From NCBI RefSeq assembly GCF_938028775.1, contig NZ_CALIZG010000008.1, positions 62,001 to 126,000 on the forward strand: 64,000 bases of DNA, read 5' to 3'. Shown here piece by piece: positions 33,507-40,876 of this stretch. How positions within the stretch are numbered: position 1 is the first letter of the stretch; each line of letters begins with the position of its first letter. The stretch is from Mogibacterium diversum_A. Its GTDB lineage: Bacteria > Bacillota > Clostridia > Peptostreptococcales > Anaerovoracaceae. The notes beneath the pieces are model-generated. The model was given only the letters and a program-made list of their open reading frames with translations, was not told the origin of the DNA and did no database searches. The position numbers were made by a program, and so were the translations under genes.

Positions 33507-34874
33507 ATGACAGAACTTGAAAGAAAGCGCAAATTCCCGATAGCGTTTTGGGTTTGTGGCTGTACAGAGATCTTTGAACGTCTATCATTTTATCTTGGTC
33601 GTTCTCTGATTCTAGTTTTTGTTACTACTGCTGTTGCATCTGGTGGACTTGGTCTTGCTAACACAACAGGCGCAAAGATGCAGGCGGATTTAACCGCTTA
33701 TTCATATCTTGCAGGTTTCCTAGGAGCATTCATCACCGATAAATTAGTGGGGGCTAGATATACTACTCCGGTCGGAATGCTCATCATTGCAATCGGATAC
33801 TTCTCTGGATCCGTTGCAAAGGATGCGACGCTTGTATATGTAATGATATTCTGCGTTGCATTTGGTCTAGGTCTATTTAAGACTGGTCCACTTATCGGAA
33901 GAGTTGTACGACCTGAAGATCTTAACTCAGCATATTCTATCCGCTATTCACTCGTTAACGTCGGCGCATTCTTCGGGCCGCTAGTTGCTGGAATCCTTTA
34001 TCAATACACCTTTAAGTCAGGCGATATACTCGGCTTCCGTCCTTGCTTTAGACTTGCTGCTATATCAATGCTTCTTGGTTGTATCTGGTTCACAGTTGGA
34101 ATGCTGCTAAAAGGTAAGGACTATGGCAAGAAGCCATTTAAGATGTACAAGACCGAAGAAGAGCTAAATAGAGAGGCTGAAGAGAAGGCAGCGGCAAAGA
34201 CACATCAAAAGATGACTCTTCTCGAGAAGAAGCGTGTATCCGCAATCGTTCTAGTTTCAGCCTTTCAGATAATATTTTGGATGTTCTGGTATCTAGCTTA
34301 TCTTCCAATCTACTACCACTGGACAGAGAATATGAACTGGAAGGTTGGCGGATTTACTGTTCCTACAACATGGTTCGACTCACTAAACGCTCTGCTATGT
34401 GTAATTTCCGGACCGCTCACTGCGCTTCTATGGCAGAAGCTTGCAGCTCGACCACAAGGTGATATAAGTATATTCAAGAAGCTTGGTATTGGATTAGCAT
34501 TCCTCGGTATCGGATACATCTACTATGCAGTTATCGACATCGTGCGTGGAGATAGCAAACCTACAGTACTGTTACTAATCGTATTCTTCCTATTCTTAAC
34601 ACTAGGAGAGATGTTCTTCTCACCTCTTGGAAATGCATTTATCGGACAGTACTCACCAAGCCGACTTCTTGCTATCATGTCGGCCGTATGGGGTCTAGGT
34701 CTATTCGCTGCTGCTAAGCTTTACGGAAATTTATATGCATTCGCATTCAGCGGAAAGTTCGCATTCTCCAAAGCTTGTATAACAATCGCTGCTATTGCAT
34801 TTGTAAGCACGGTCATCCTATTCGCTATCGACGGAAAGTTAATGTCGCTAGTTAAGGATAAAGATGAAGCATAA
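33507..34874 (+). CDS. POT/PTR-family peptide transporter
   Basis: A 455-aa major-facilitator protein with about 12-14 membrane segments. The N-terminal CTEIFERLSFYLGR matches the ExxER proton-coupling motif of proton-dependent oligopeptide transporters, and GRVVRPEDLNSAYSIRYSLVNVGAFFGP resembles the second POT signature. A charged cytoplasmic loop (about residues 205-235, rich in Glu/Lys) separates the two halves. It likely imports di- or tripeptides, in keeping with the amino-acid fermentation and peptidase genes in this window. AAGGAGG with 6 bases spacing fixes ATG 33507; the 33 upstream in-frame codons lie in the leader. Confidence 0.88.
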   Translation: MTELERKRKFPIAFWVCGCTEIFERLSFYLGRSLILVFVTTAVASGGLGLANTTGAKMQADLTAYSYLAGFLGAFITDKLVGARYTTPVGMLIIAIGYFSGSVAKDATLVYVMIFCVAFGLGLFKTGPLIGRVVRPEDLNSAYSIRYSLVNVGAFFGPLVAGILYQYTFKSGDILGFRPCFRLAAISMLLGCIWFTVGMLLKGKDYGKKPFKMYKTEEELNREAEEKAAAKTHQKMTLLEKKRVSAIVLVSAFQIIFWMFWYLAYLPIYYHWTENMNWKVGGFTVPTTWFDSLNALLCVISGPLTALLWQKLAARPQGDISIFKKLGIGLAFLGIGYIYYAVIDIVRGDSKPTVLLLIVFFLFLTLGEMFFSPLGNAFIGQYSPSRLLAIMSAVWGLGLFAAAKLYGNLYAFAFSGKFAFSKACITIAAIAFVSTVILFAIDGKLMSLVKDKDEA

Positions 34875-34993
34875 GAGCAATAGGACTTAAATAAATTAAT
34901 GATATCTACACTATTAATATTTGGCTCTATACTCTTTAATGAAGCTATATAGACTGAACATATCATATAGTAACTAGAGAGCATCAAATTCTG

Positions 34994-35026
34994 ATGTAGC
35001 TGCTGATTTCAGCAGCTACATTTTTT
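34994..35026 (+). terminator. intrinsic terminator of the POT transporter gene
   Basis: ATGTAGCTGCTG (34994-35005) and CAGCAGCTACAT (35010-35021) pair perfectly over 12 bp with a 4-base loop and run into TTTTTT. Confidence 0.96.
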
Positions 35027-35194
35027 ATATCTAATTGAAGCTAATATTATACTTGATATTCCCCTATATACACGTCAACAACAGCAAGCTCAATTAATTT
35101 AGTATTCTTGGTATTCCGTCAGGACTATACTCTGTAATCTATATCCGACTATTTCGGTACAATTTAAAAAACATAATTAAAGCGATACTAAAAG

Positions 35195-35223
35195 TAACTT
35201 TATTTTAAAAAAAGGTATATAAT
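35195..35223 (+). promoter_or_regulatory. probable promoter of the surface protein gene
   Basis: TATAAT at 35218-35223 with a weak TAACTT at 35195-35200 (17-base spacer), 54 bases upstream of the start codon. Confidence 0.5.
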
Positions 35224-35276
35224 ACACATGTTAAATTACTTTAGTTAGTGTATGAAATTTTAGGAGGATAGAAAAT

Positions 35277-36833
35277 ATGAGAAAACTTTATGGACGTTTT
35301 TTGAGTATTGCTGTTTCTTCAGCAATGCTATTTAGTTTTTCAGCAATCTCAATATTTGCAGATACACCAGCTGATATCTCTCAAGATGCAGTAGTCACTG
35401 GGAGCATTAGTAGTTCTGCCAACACTTTTACAGAAACTGATACAGTCTCTGTAGATACATCTATAAACAGGCCTGTTAATAGCGGAGACTTCGTGTCATA
35501 TCGTTTTGACAATTTAGCGATGGGCAATCTTGCAAACAGGGATATTACACTGCGCGGAACCAATACAGTAATAGGTAAAATCATCGTTACAGATGCAGGC
35601 GTCAACCAAGCAGATAAACAGATTACTGGTTCAGAAAACGATAAAGAAAGTGCAGTTCCAGGAAGTCGTGTTGGTTATAAATTCAAAGTAGTTTTTAACG
35701 AAAATGCCACAGGTCATTCTTCACTTCATTATACCTTTAATTATGCAAATGCTGTCGAATCAGTTGCAACCGTAGATTCGCCTAAGACAGTTGTACAAAA
35801 AATAACTGTTAATAACAGCGTAGTTGCTTCGAACAATCTTACAATCCCAGCATATGTTTTAAAGCCATATTCAAATCAAGGAAACACAGTGAAAGTTTCA
35901 AATTCCTATTCCTTCGTGAACGTTAACCACTTGAATATACAAAGTGGTGACCATGTATACGACGCACTCGGCAGAGAGATTCCACTCACCGATGCCATGA
36001 AATTAAATGCTATCGATACTTCGGATGTTACTTTCGATATTGCTAGTGATATAGAGTCTAATGATCATCTCAAAGTCGGTGATCTGTTGACATATGAAAT
36101 CGCGGGAAATAATGCTGTTAAATTCAACCCGAATGCATCTGAATTTGCTAATAGTATTGAATCTGCTGCACTTCATAATGCCCGCGATGTATATACTCCC
36201 CTTTCTTATAATCCAGTAAATACTCACGGAGTACATAAGCTGACAGATCTCGTACTTAAAGTTAAGCCCGTAAGCGTCACCCCAACAAAGGTTGTTTTAC
36301 AAGTTACGGAGGCACCTACTTCAGGCATGACTAGGGCTTCCTATGCATATACTGTAAAAGATGGATTAACAATCCCTGTAAAAACAGTGACAGTTAAGAG
36401 AGCTGACGGTTCAGAACAAACGTATAGAGTGCTAGATGTTGCGAAGCTCCCAGATTTAACGACATCAGGAAGGCTTGATATGTTAGATGCAAAATCCACA
36501 TATCAAACTGCAGGTAAATCCCCTTACCAGGAAACATTGCTTAATCAGTATATGCTCTACTCCGGTACACTTGCTTCAGCAGATGTAATTGACCTGCCTG
36601 ACACTCCTACTCCATCTACACCTAGCACCAACACTCAGACTCCACCTACTTCGGGGGTGTCTGTTTGCAGGACTCCTGGTTCTAATGAAAGTAAGATTAA
36701 GAAGGTAACGCTTAAGAGCGTTCCAAAGACTTCTGATTCCGCAGATATCATCATCTACGCTGGTTTGTTATTTGCATCAATAATTGGTCTATCAATGCTT
36801 GGTGTGAATGGTAGAAAGATATTAATCAAATAA
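35277..36833 (+). CDS. cell-wall-anchored surface protein with sortase-type signal
   Basis: A 518-aa secreted protein. Residues 1-28 are a signal peptide (basic start, hydrophobic core LSIAVSSAMLFSFSAISI, cleavage likely after FA-28). The mature part is Ser/Thr/Asn/Val-rich with beta-rich repeats such as VTVKRADGSEQTYRV and isopeptide-adhesin-like stretches. A Pro/Thr linker (residues ~440-460, TPTPSTPSTNTQTPPTSG) leads to a C-terminal sorting signal: VPKTS (482-486), a hydrophobic helix and a basic tail GRKILIK. The sorting box has Ser where Gly is usual. It is probably attached to peptidoglycan by a class B-like sortase not in this window. Ligand unknown. AGGAGG lies 9 bases before the ATG. 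Confidence 0.82.
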   Translation: MRKLYGRFLSIAVSSAMLFSFSAISIFADTPADISQDAVVTGSISSSANTFTETDTVSVDTSINRPVNSGDFVSYRFDNLAMGNLANRDITLRGTNTVIGKIIVTDAGVNQADKQITGSENDKESAVPGSRVGYKFKVVFNENATGHSSLHYTFNYANAVESVATVDSPKTVVQKITVNNSVVASNNLTIPAYVLKPYSNQGNTVKVSNSYSFVNVNHLNIQSGDHVYDALGREIPLTDAMKLNAIDTSDVTFDIASDIESNDHLKVGDLLTYEIAGNNAVKFNPNASEFANSIESAALHNARDVYTPLSYNPVNTHGVHKLTDLVLKVKPVSVTPTKVVLQVTEAPTSGMTRASYAYTVKDGLTIPVKTVTVKRADGSEQTYRVLDVAKLPDLTTSGRLDMLDAKSTYQTAGKSPYQETLLNQYMLYSGTLASADVIDLPDTPTPSTPSTNTQTPPTSGVSVCRTPGSNESKIKKVTLKSVPKTSDSADIIIYAGLLFASIIGLSMLGVNGRKILIK

Positions 36834-36918
36834 AGCAAATAGCTTAATTCGGCACTAGTTTGCTTCTAAAAAACATTTCTTAAAGTTTATATAATACAGT
36901 TTAGAATCGTATGTACCG

Positions 36919-36949
36919 AAAATGATTGGGCATTATGCCCAATCATTTT
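36919..36949. terminator. terminator of the surface protein gene
   Basis: A 13-bp perfect stem, AAAATGATTGGGC (36919-36931) with GCCCAATCATTTT (36937-36949), loop 5 bases; both flanks allow a U tract. Confidence 0.92.
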
Positions 36950-36988
36950 GTATTAAGAGATTTTGTTTCTCTGTTCGATATTAAAAAT

Positions 36989-37023
36989 ATCCAAAAGCTC
37001 TTAATATTACAGAGCTTTTGGAT
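36989..37023 (-). terminator. terminator of the ABC exporter operon
   Basis: ATCCAAAAGCTCT (36989-37001) and AGAGCTTTTGGAT (37011-37023), 13 bp perfect, followed on the minus strand by ATTTTTAATA. Confidence 0.9.
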
Positions 37024-37056
37024 TATGTAACTCTAATTAATTTTAAGTTTTAATTA

Positions 37057-37770
37057 CTATCTACCCTTGATTTCTTTCACTCTTGGAACTATTAAGTAAA
37101 GCGGAATTATGTTCAAGATGAACACTATTAGAAATAGCAAAACATCTTTTGAATCAACTGGATTCCCTGATGAAATCGCTGTTACGATCTCACTGTAATA
37201 GTATCCAGGGAAAATCATCTGAATTTTGCTAACAGCCCCGATGAATCCTCCATCTGCACCTAGAGAATCAAATGGTATTATTGTCATCGCTGCCAAGATA
37301 ATAGCAGGAAAGCTTATCGTATCAAGTGTCTTTGCATCAACGCGCACACCGAGTACAAAACCGATAATGCTAAAATATATTCCCATAACCGTGAGGAGTA
37401 GAAACTGAACTACCAGACTGGTTGTAACATGGAGGTTAAAAAAAGAAACGGCGAATGCAAGTACAGCCATGAATATTAGCGTATTTAACGCTAGTTGAAC
37501 GAGCATCTGATCAAGAAGGTAGTCTTTCACAGCATATCTTGTGAACCGCGATTCAAATGAGTAGAACTCAATATTTGTTGCGATTCGCTTGCTAAACGTT
37601 GCCAGGCTGTTTCCAATGATTCCGATAAATACTGCTATACCGAATACGATGTTCGGTAAAACACCCTTTTGCACATTGGAAATAAACACATACCATATAA
37701 CAGGAACGAAGATAGTGAATAGAAGGAATCTTTTATTTCTTAAAACCTGTTTTAATTGTATCATCTTCAT
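37057..37770 (-). CDS. ABC-2 type transporter permease
   Basis: A 237-aa membrane protein with six hydrophobic segments, the ABC-2 exporter fold. It starts four bases after the ATPase stop, with GGAGG (inside the ATPase end) 9 bases before ATG 37770; an earlier in-frame start lies inside the ATPase gene. The C-terminus is basic (PRVKEIKGR). With the ATPase it forms a small two-gene exporter of the kind used for drug or antimicrobial-peptide efflux and self-immunity. Substrate unknown. The operon's promoter carries LytTR-type sites, tying it to the two-component system next door. Confidence 0.85.
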   Translation of the reverse strand: MKMIQLKQVLRNKRFLLFTIFVPVIWYVFISNVQKGVLPNIVFGIAVFIGIIGNSLATFSKRIATNIEFYSFESRFTRYAVKDYLLDQMLVQLALNTLIFMAVLAFAVSFFNLHVTTSLVVQFLLLTVMGIYFSIIGFVLGVRVDAKTLDTISFPAIILAAMTIIPFDSLGADGGFIGAVSKIQMIFPGYYYSEIVTAISSGNPVDSKDVLLFLIVFILNIIPLYLIVPRVKEIKGR

Positions 37771-37774
37771 AGCT

Positions 37775-38446
37775 TTAGTCCTCCATTTCGATTTTCTCAC
37801 GGTAATACTGTTCTATTGTCCTGCCAGAATCATGGATGGACTCCACTGATTCATTTGCAGTTATTATTCCATCCTTCAAGATGAGCACCTTCGTAAAGAA
37901 ACGATCTATCTGATTGAAGTCGTGAGTGACAATTACCGATGTGTAATTCTTATTCTCGAGTAGCTTCCAAAAATTATCTACCGATTCAAGGTCCATTCCT
38001 GTAGTCGGTTCATCTAAAAAAATAAGCTTAGGAGAATTAAGCAACGTCAGTAAAAGTGATAAACGTCTTTTCTGTCCACCAGATAAGCTTCCGACATACT
38101 GCTTCTGATGTTCTTGAAGTTCAACCATCATGAGTAGTTCCTCAATACAGGCATCGCTTAATTTATTCATCTTGCACTTTAGACTAACAATTTCAAATAC
38201 TGTCAAATCATCGATAAGTATATCTGCTTGTGGCATCATGCTTATTTCAGTCTGAAAATCAAGGCTAGTATCTACTTCACCTGAGTTAGCCACTATCTGT
38301 CCAGCAATTATCTTAAGAAGAGTGCTCTTGCCAGCACCGTTACCTCCGAGCAATGCGACTCTATCTCCTTCTGAAATCTCAAATGTAACACCCTTTAAAA
38401 CTTCTTTATTTTTAAACGATTTCTCTATCTCTTTTACTTTAAACAT
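37775..38446 (-). CDS. ABC transporter ATP-binding protein
   Basis: A 223-aa ATPase with Walker A GGNGAGKST, signature LSGGQKRRLSLL, Walker B LIFLDEPTTGMD and the switch histidine in VIVTHD. It starts at ATG 38446, with GGAGG 5 bases upstream; the longer frame from 38485 begins inside the promoter. It powers the ABC-2 permease encoded next. Similar small exporters next to LytTR systems handle peptides or give resistance; that is only a contextual inference. Confidence 0.93.
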   Translation of the reverse strand: MFKVKEIEKSFKNKEVLKGVTFEISEGDRVALLGGNGAGKSTLLKIIAGQIVANSGEVDTSLDFQTEISMMPQADILIDDLTVFEIVSLKCKMNKLSDACIEELLMMVELQEHQKQYVGSLSGGQKRRLSLLLTLLNSPKLIFLDEPTTGMDLESVDNFWKLLENKNYTSVIVTHDFNQIDRFFTKVLILKDGIITANESVESIHDSGRTIEQYYREKIEMED

Positions 38447-38483
38447 ATGAGCCTCCGTTCTTCTATTCTTGCTTTGTGACAAC

Positions 38484-38551
38484 ATTATAGGTCATAGCCA
38501 ATTGATAAAACCATGTTTGTCAAGAACGGCACTTAAAATGTCGCTAACGGT
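38484..38551 (-). promoter_or_regulatory. ABC exporter promoter with LytTR-type direct repeat
   Basis: The minus strand has TATAAT (38484-38489). There is no usable -35 at 17 bases. Upstream are two CCGTT-containing boxes, ACCGTTAGC (38543-38551) and GCCGTTCTT (38522-38530), on the same strand with a 21-base period. This matches the spacing of AgrA/LytTR sites (9-bp direct repeats about two helical turns apart) and puts the boxes at roughly -45 to -74, an activator position. The gene for a LytTR response regulator lies 1.5 kb upstream. A TTGACA at 38518-38523 overlaps the second box but is 28 bases from the -10. Confidence 0.6.
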
Positions 38552-38607
38552 TAATCATCCGCTCCTACATTCATACTTTAATAAGGTGACTAATCGAAGG
38601 CGCACAA

Positions 38608-38634
38608 AAGCCTGGATATTTAGTATCCAGGCTT
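38608..38634 (-). terminator. terminator of the two-component operon
   Basis: AAGCCTGGATA (38608-38618) and TATCCAGGCTT (38624-38634), 11 bp perfect with a 5-base loop, just after the histidine kinase stop on the minus strand. Confidence 0.88.
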
Positions 38635-38662
38635 CATGTATGAAAATATATTTGTTTGTGTG

Positions 38663-39964
38663 TTATTTTCTAAATGTAATCGTCTGAGAGAACAGATAAT
38701 CTGCGCTTCGAGTAGATACGGACGAAAAAGGATACTTTGCAAGGATGTCTCTGACATTATGAAGTCCAATCCCTCTTCCCTCGCCTTTACTTGAGTAACC
38801 TTCTTCAAATATATGGCTGATATTCACCTTATCCTCTTTGGTCGAATTTTCAATCACTAATATCAGAGCTTCACCATCGATAATCAGTGCAACTGTCAGC
38901 TTTGGCAATTCTGACTCTAAGCTAGCTTCGATTGCATTATCACAAAGAATTGACATCACTTTGATAAAGTCTAGCAGATCTATCTTGAAGTCATATACAG
39001 CATCTTCTATCTCAATTGCAATCTCCACACCTCTACTATGTGCTTCAATAAGCTTTGCAGAAAGTACACTTTTCACGGCATCGTTTTTTATATTAGAGAG
39101 TTTTGCTATATCAAACTTGCTGTTATATAGTTGTTTACCACTGTCCCCGAGAACACCTTCATAGACGCTCTTAATTGCATCGATATCCTTATTGTCAATA
39201 CCTACTTTTATGCTGGTAAGGATATTGATGTAGTCATGGCGAAAGCTGCGAATCTCACCGTATAAATTCTCTATGTGATGACTATAGTTCGATAGTTCGC
39301 TTAGCTGAATATCCTTTTGTTTAAGGATCTCCTCCTTAAGCTTTTCCTTTGAGGTTGAATTTAGATAAAGTAGCATCACGAAGAATAACAGAATATAGAT
39401 ATCATTGACATGACCACGCAAGTAATCAGCATGCGATATTTTCTCACTAAAAATCACAAGGACTGAAATAATAAGCATGTATACAAGCATTGATACATCC
39501 ACGACAAGTAGCATACGGTTAAAGAAGTTGCGCTCAAACCCCTTTTTCAAATCGTTAAAGTCTAATTTTAGAGTTTTAATGATTAGAAGGTAGAAAGGGA
39601 ATGTGAGAGCATCAATCAATAAATCGTAAATACTAATATTTACCTCGTTATAAACCGCGATTCCCACTAGAGGGAATAAGTGATACGCAAGTAGTCTTCC
39701 GATCAAGCTTAATATAACGATAGGATAAATCCCAATAAATAGGTTAAATAGCTTATTGCCATGAGGATTAGCGAAAAAGCTGTATGCTACAAATATAAAA
39801 AAGTATCCGAAGTATCCAGCTGGTGGGCATAACATAAAAATCACAACGTAAACCAGCGGAAACACTATATACCAGTGCAGCTTAAACTTTTTCTCACTTA
39901 CCTGACTGTATAAAAGCATTGTTAAGAGTATCTTAAGCGCAGTACTAAAAATTGTTAATAACAT
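38663..39964 (-). CDS. sensor histidine kinase, AgrC/ComD (HPK10-like) type
   Basis: A 433-aa membrane sensor kinase: six to seven hydrophobic segments in residues 1-205, a coiled linker (~205-235), then the transmitter with phospho-acceptor H243 in RSFRHDYINIL, the N box CDNAIEAS and the G box GRGIGLHNV. The membrane-heavy sensor and FRHDY-type H box are those of peptide-pheromone receptors (AgrC, ComD, BlpH). No agrB/agrD or double-glycine peptide gene is visible nearby, so the ligand is unknown. It follows the regulator gene by 22 bases and ends at a strong terminator before the exporter operon. Confidence 0.9.
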   Translation of the reverse strand: MLLTIFSTALKILLTMLLYSQVSEKKFKLHWYIVFPLVYVVIFMLCPPAGYFGYFFIFVAYSFFANPHGNKLFNLFIGIYPIVILSLIGRLLAYHLFPLVGIAVYNEVNISIYDLLIDALTFPFYLLIIKTLKLDFNDLKKGFERNFFNRMLLVVDVSMLVYMLIISVLVIFSEKISHADYLRGHVNDIYILLFFVMLLYLNSTSKEKLKEEILKQKDIQLSELSNYSHHIENLYGEIRSFRHDYINILTSIKVGIDNKDIDAIKSVYEGVLGDSGKQLYNSKFDIAKLSNIKNDAVKSVLSAKLIEAHSRGVEIAIEIEDAVYDFKIDLLDFIKVMSILCDNAIEASLESELPKLTVALIIDGEALILVIENSTKEDKVNISHIFEEGYSSKGEGRGIGLHNVRDILAKYPFSSVSTRSADYLFSQTITFRK

Positions 39965-39986
39965 ATCTCTATAAACACCTTAATAT

Positions 39987-40721
39987 CTAATAATCGAGTT
40001 TTTCAAGAAGCCCTCTGTACTTCATCCTTGATACCAGACAGCTCTCTCCATTTTCAAACAGAGCAATCTTGCTCTCCTTATCTATCTTAATTATATTATC
40101 AGGATTAACTACAAATGATCGATGGCAGCGGTAGAGGCGACTATCAGCCTTCTCAACATCAGCGATGCTACCATAAAACTCCATGCGTTCATCTTTAGTA
40201 TGCAGAATTACTTTGTGGATCATCGGAGAAGTCTCGAAATACAATATATTATTAAACGGTACCTGTACACGCGCCATGGATGTTTCGATGGCGAACGAGT
40301 CCTCAGATAGGCTCGTCCCAACCTTACAAATAGTGTACTCGATAGCTGAGCACACACGGTCTTTAAACGATTCTTCATCAAGTGCTTTATCGATAAAGTC
40401 CAGCGCAGCTACTTTATATTTAAACGTAACAGGCATAAACTCTGTATGCGTTGTTACAAATACGATCGTCGCATTAGGATCTCGGCTACGAATTTCCTTA
40501 GCAATATCCAGTCCCTTCTGTTCTTCTCCCTTAATCTCGATATCAAGGAAAAACAGTTGATGGGAACCGAATTCTGAGATATTATCTAGCATCTGCTTCG
40601 GACTGCTAAAAATTTCTGGAGTTTTGCACTTCAAAGCTTTCTGATCGATTGCTTCCCTGATTATATTGTCGATTCGTGATTGCTGTAGTATCTCATCTTC
40701 TAAAATGAATATATTAATCAT
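39987..40721 (-). CDS. LytTR-family response regulator (AgrA/ComE-like)
   Basis: A 244-aa regulator with an N-terminal receiver domain (acidic pair in ILEDE, phospho-acceptor D60 in LFFLD, conserved Thr in TTHTEF and Lys in IDKALDE) and a C-terminal LytTR DNA-binding domain (~135-244; HRSFVVNPDNI and SRMKYR are typical). Start ATG 40721 has TAGGAG 8 bases upstream. It pairs with the kinase downstream. The two LytTR-type boxes in front of the ABC exporter genes are its most likely target. Confidence 0.94.
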   Translation of the reverse strand: MINIFILEDEILQQSRIDNIIREAIDQKALKCKTPEIFSSPKQMLDNISEFGSHQLFFLDIEIKGEEQKGLDIAKEIRSRDPNATIVFVTTHTEFMPVTFKYKVAALDFIDKALDEESFKDRVCSAIEYTICKVGTSLSEDSFAIETSMARVQVPFNNILYFETSPMIHKVILHTKDERMEFYGSIADVEKADSRLYRCHRSFVVNPDNIIKIDKESKIALFENGESCLVSRMKYRGLLEKLDY

Positions 40722-40806
40722 TTGATTTACTCCTAATACCTCTTCAGCCCTTACTATCCAACTCGTGTACGTATTCAGGTCAAAATATCTGCACATATTT
40801 TATCAT

Positions 40807-40837
40807 TAAAAGGCCCATCCAGTAAACTGGATGGGCC
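40807..40837 (-). terminator. terminator of the aminopeptidase P gene
   Basis: GGCCCATCCAG (40812-40822) pairs with CTGGATGGGCC (40827-40837), 11 bp perfect, followed on the minus strand by TTTTAATG. Confidence 0.92.
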
Positions 40838-40876
40838 GCTCTTTACTTTATCTATACTAAGATATATTAATTGTGC

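Larger units (their letters stand above)
34875..35276. other. 402-base intergenic region
   Basis: It holds the transporter terminator (34994-35026) and the promoter of the surface protein gene (35195-35223). The rest is AT-rich with no convincing small gene or RNA on either strand. Confidence 0.6.

Noticed and set aside
38489..38523. TTGACA at 38518-38523 as the -35 of the TATAAT at 38484-38489
   Set aside because: The spacer would be 28 bases, too long for sigma-A; activator-driven use of the -10 fits better.
38469..38687. 72-aa plus-strand frame in the promoter region of the ABC exporter, as a possible signal peptide gene
   Set aside because: It starts with TTG, has no ribosome site, and overlaps the LytTR boxes and a terminator; the sequence lacks a leader or processing motif.
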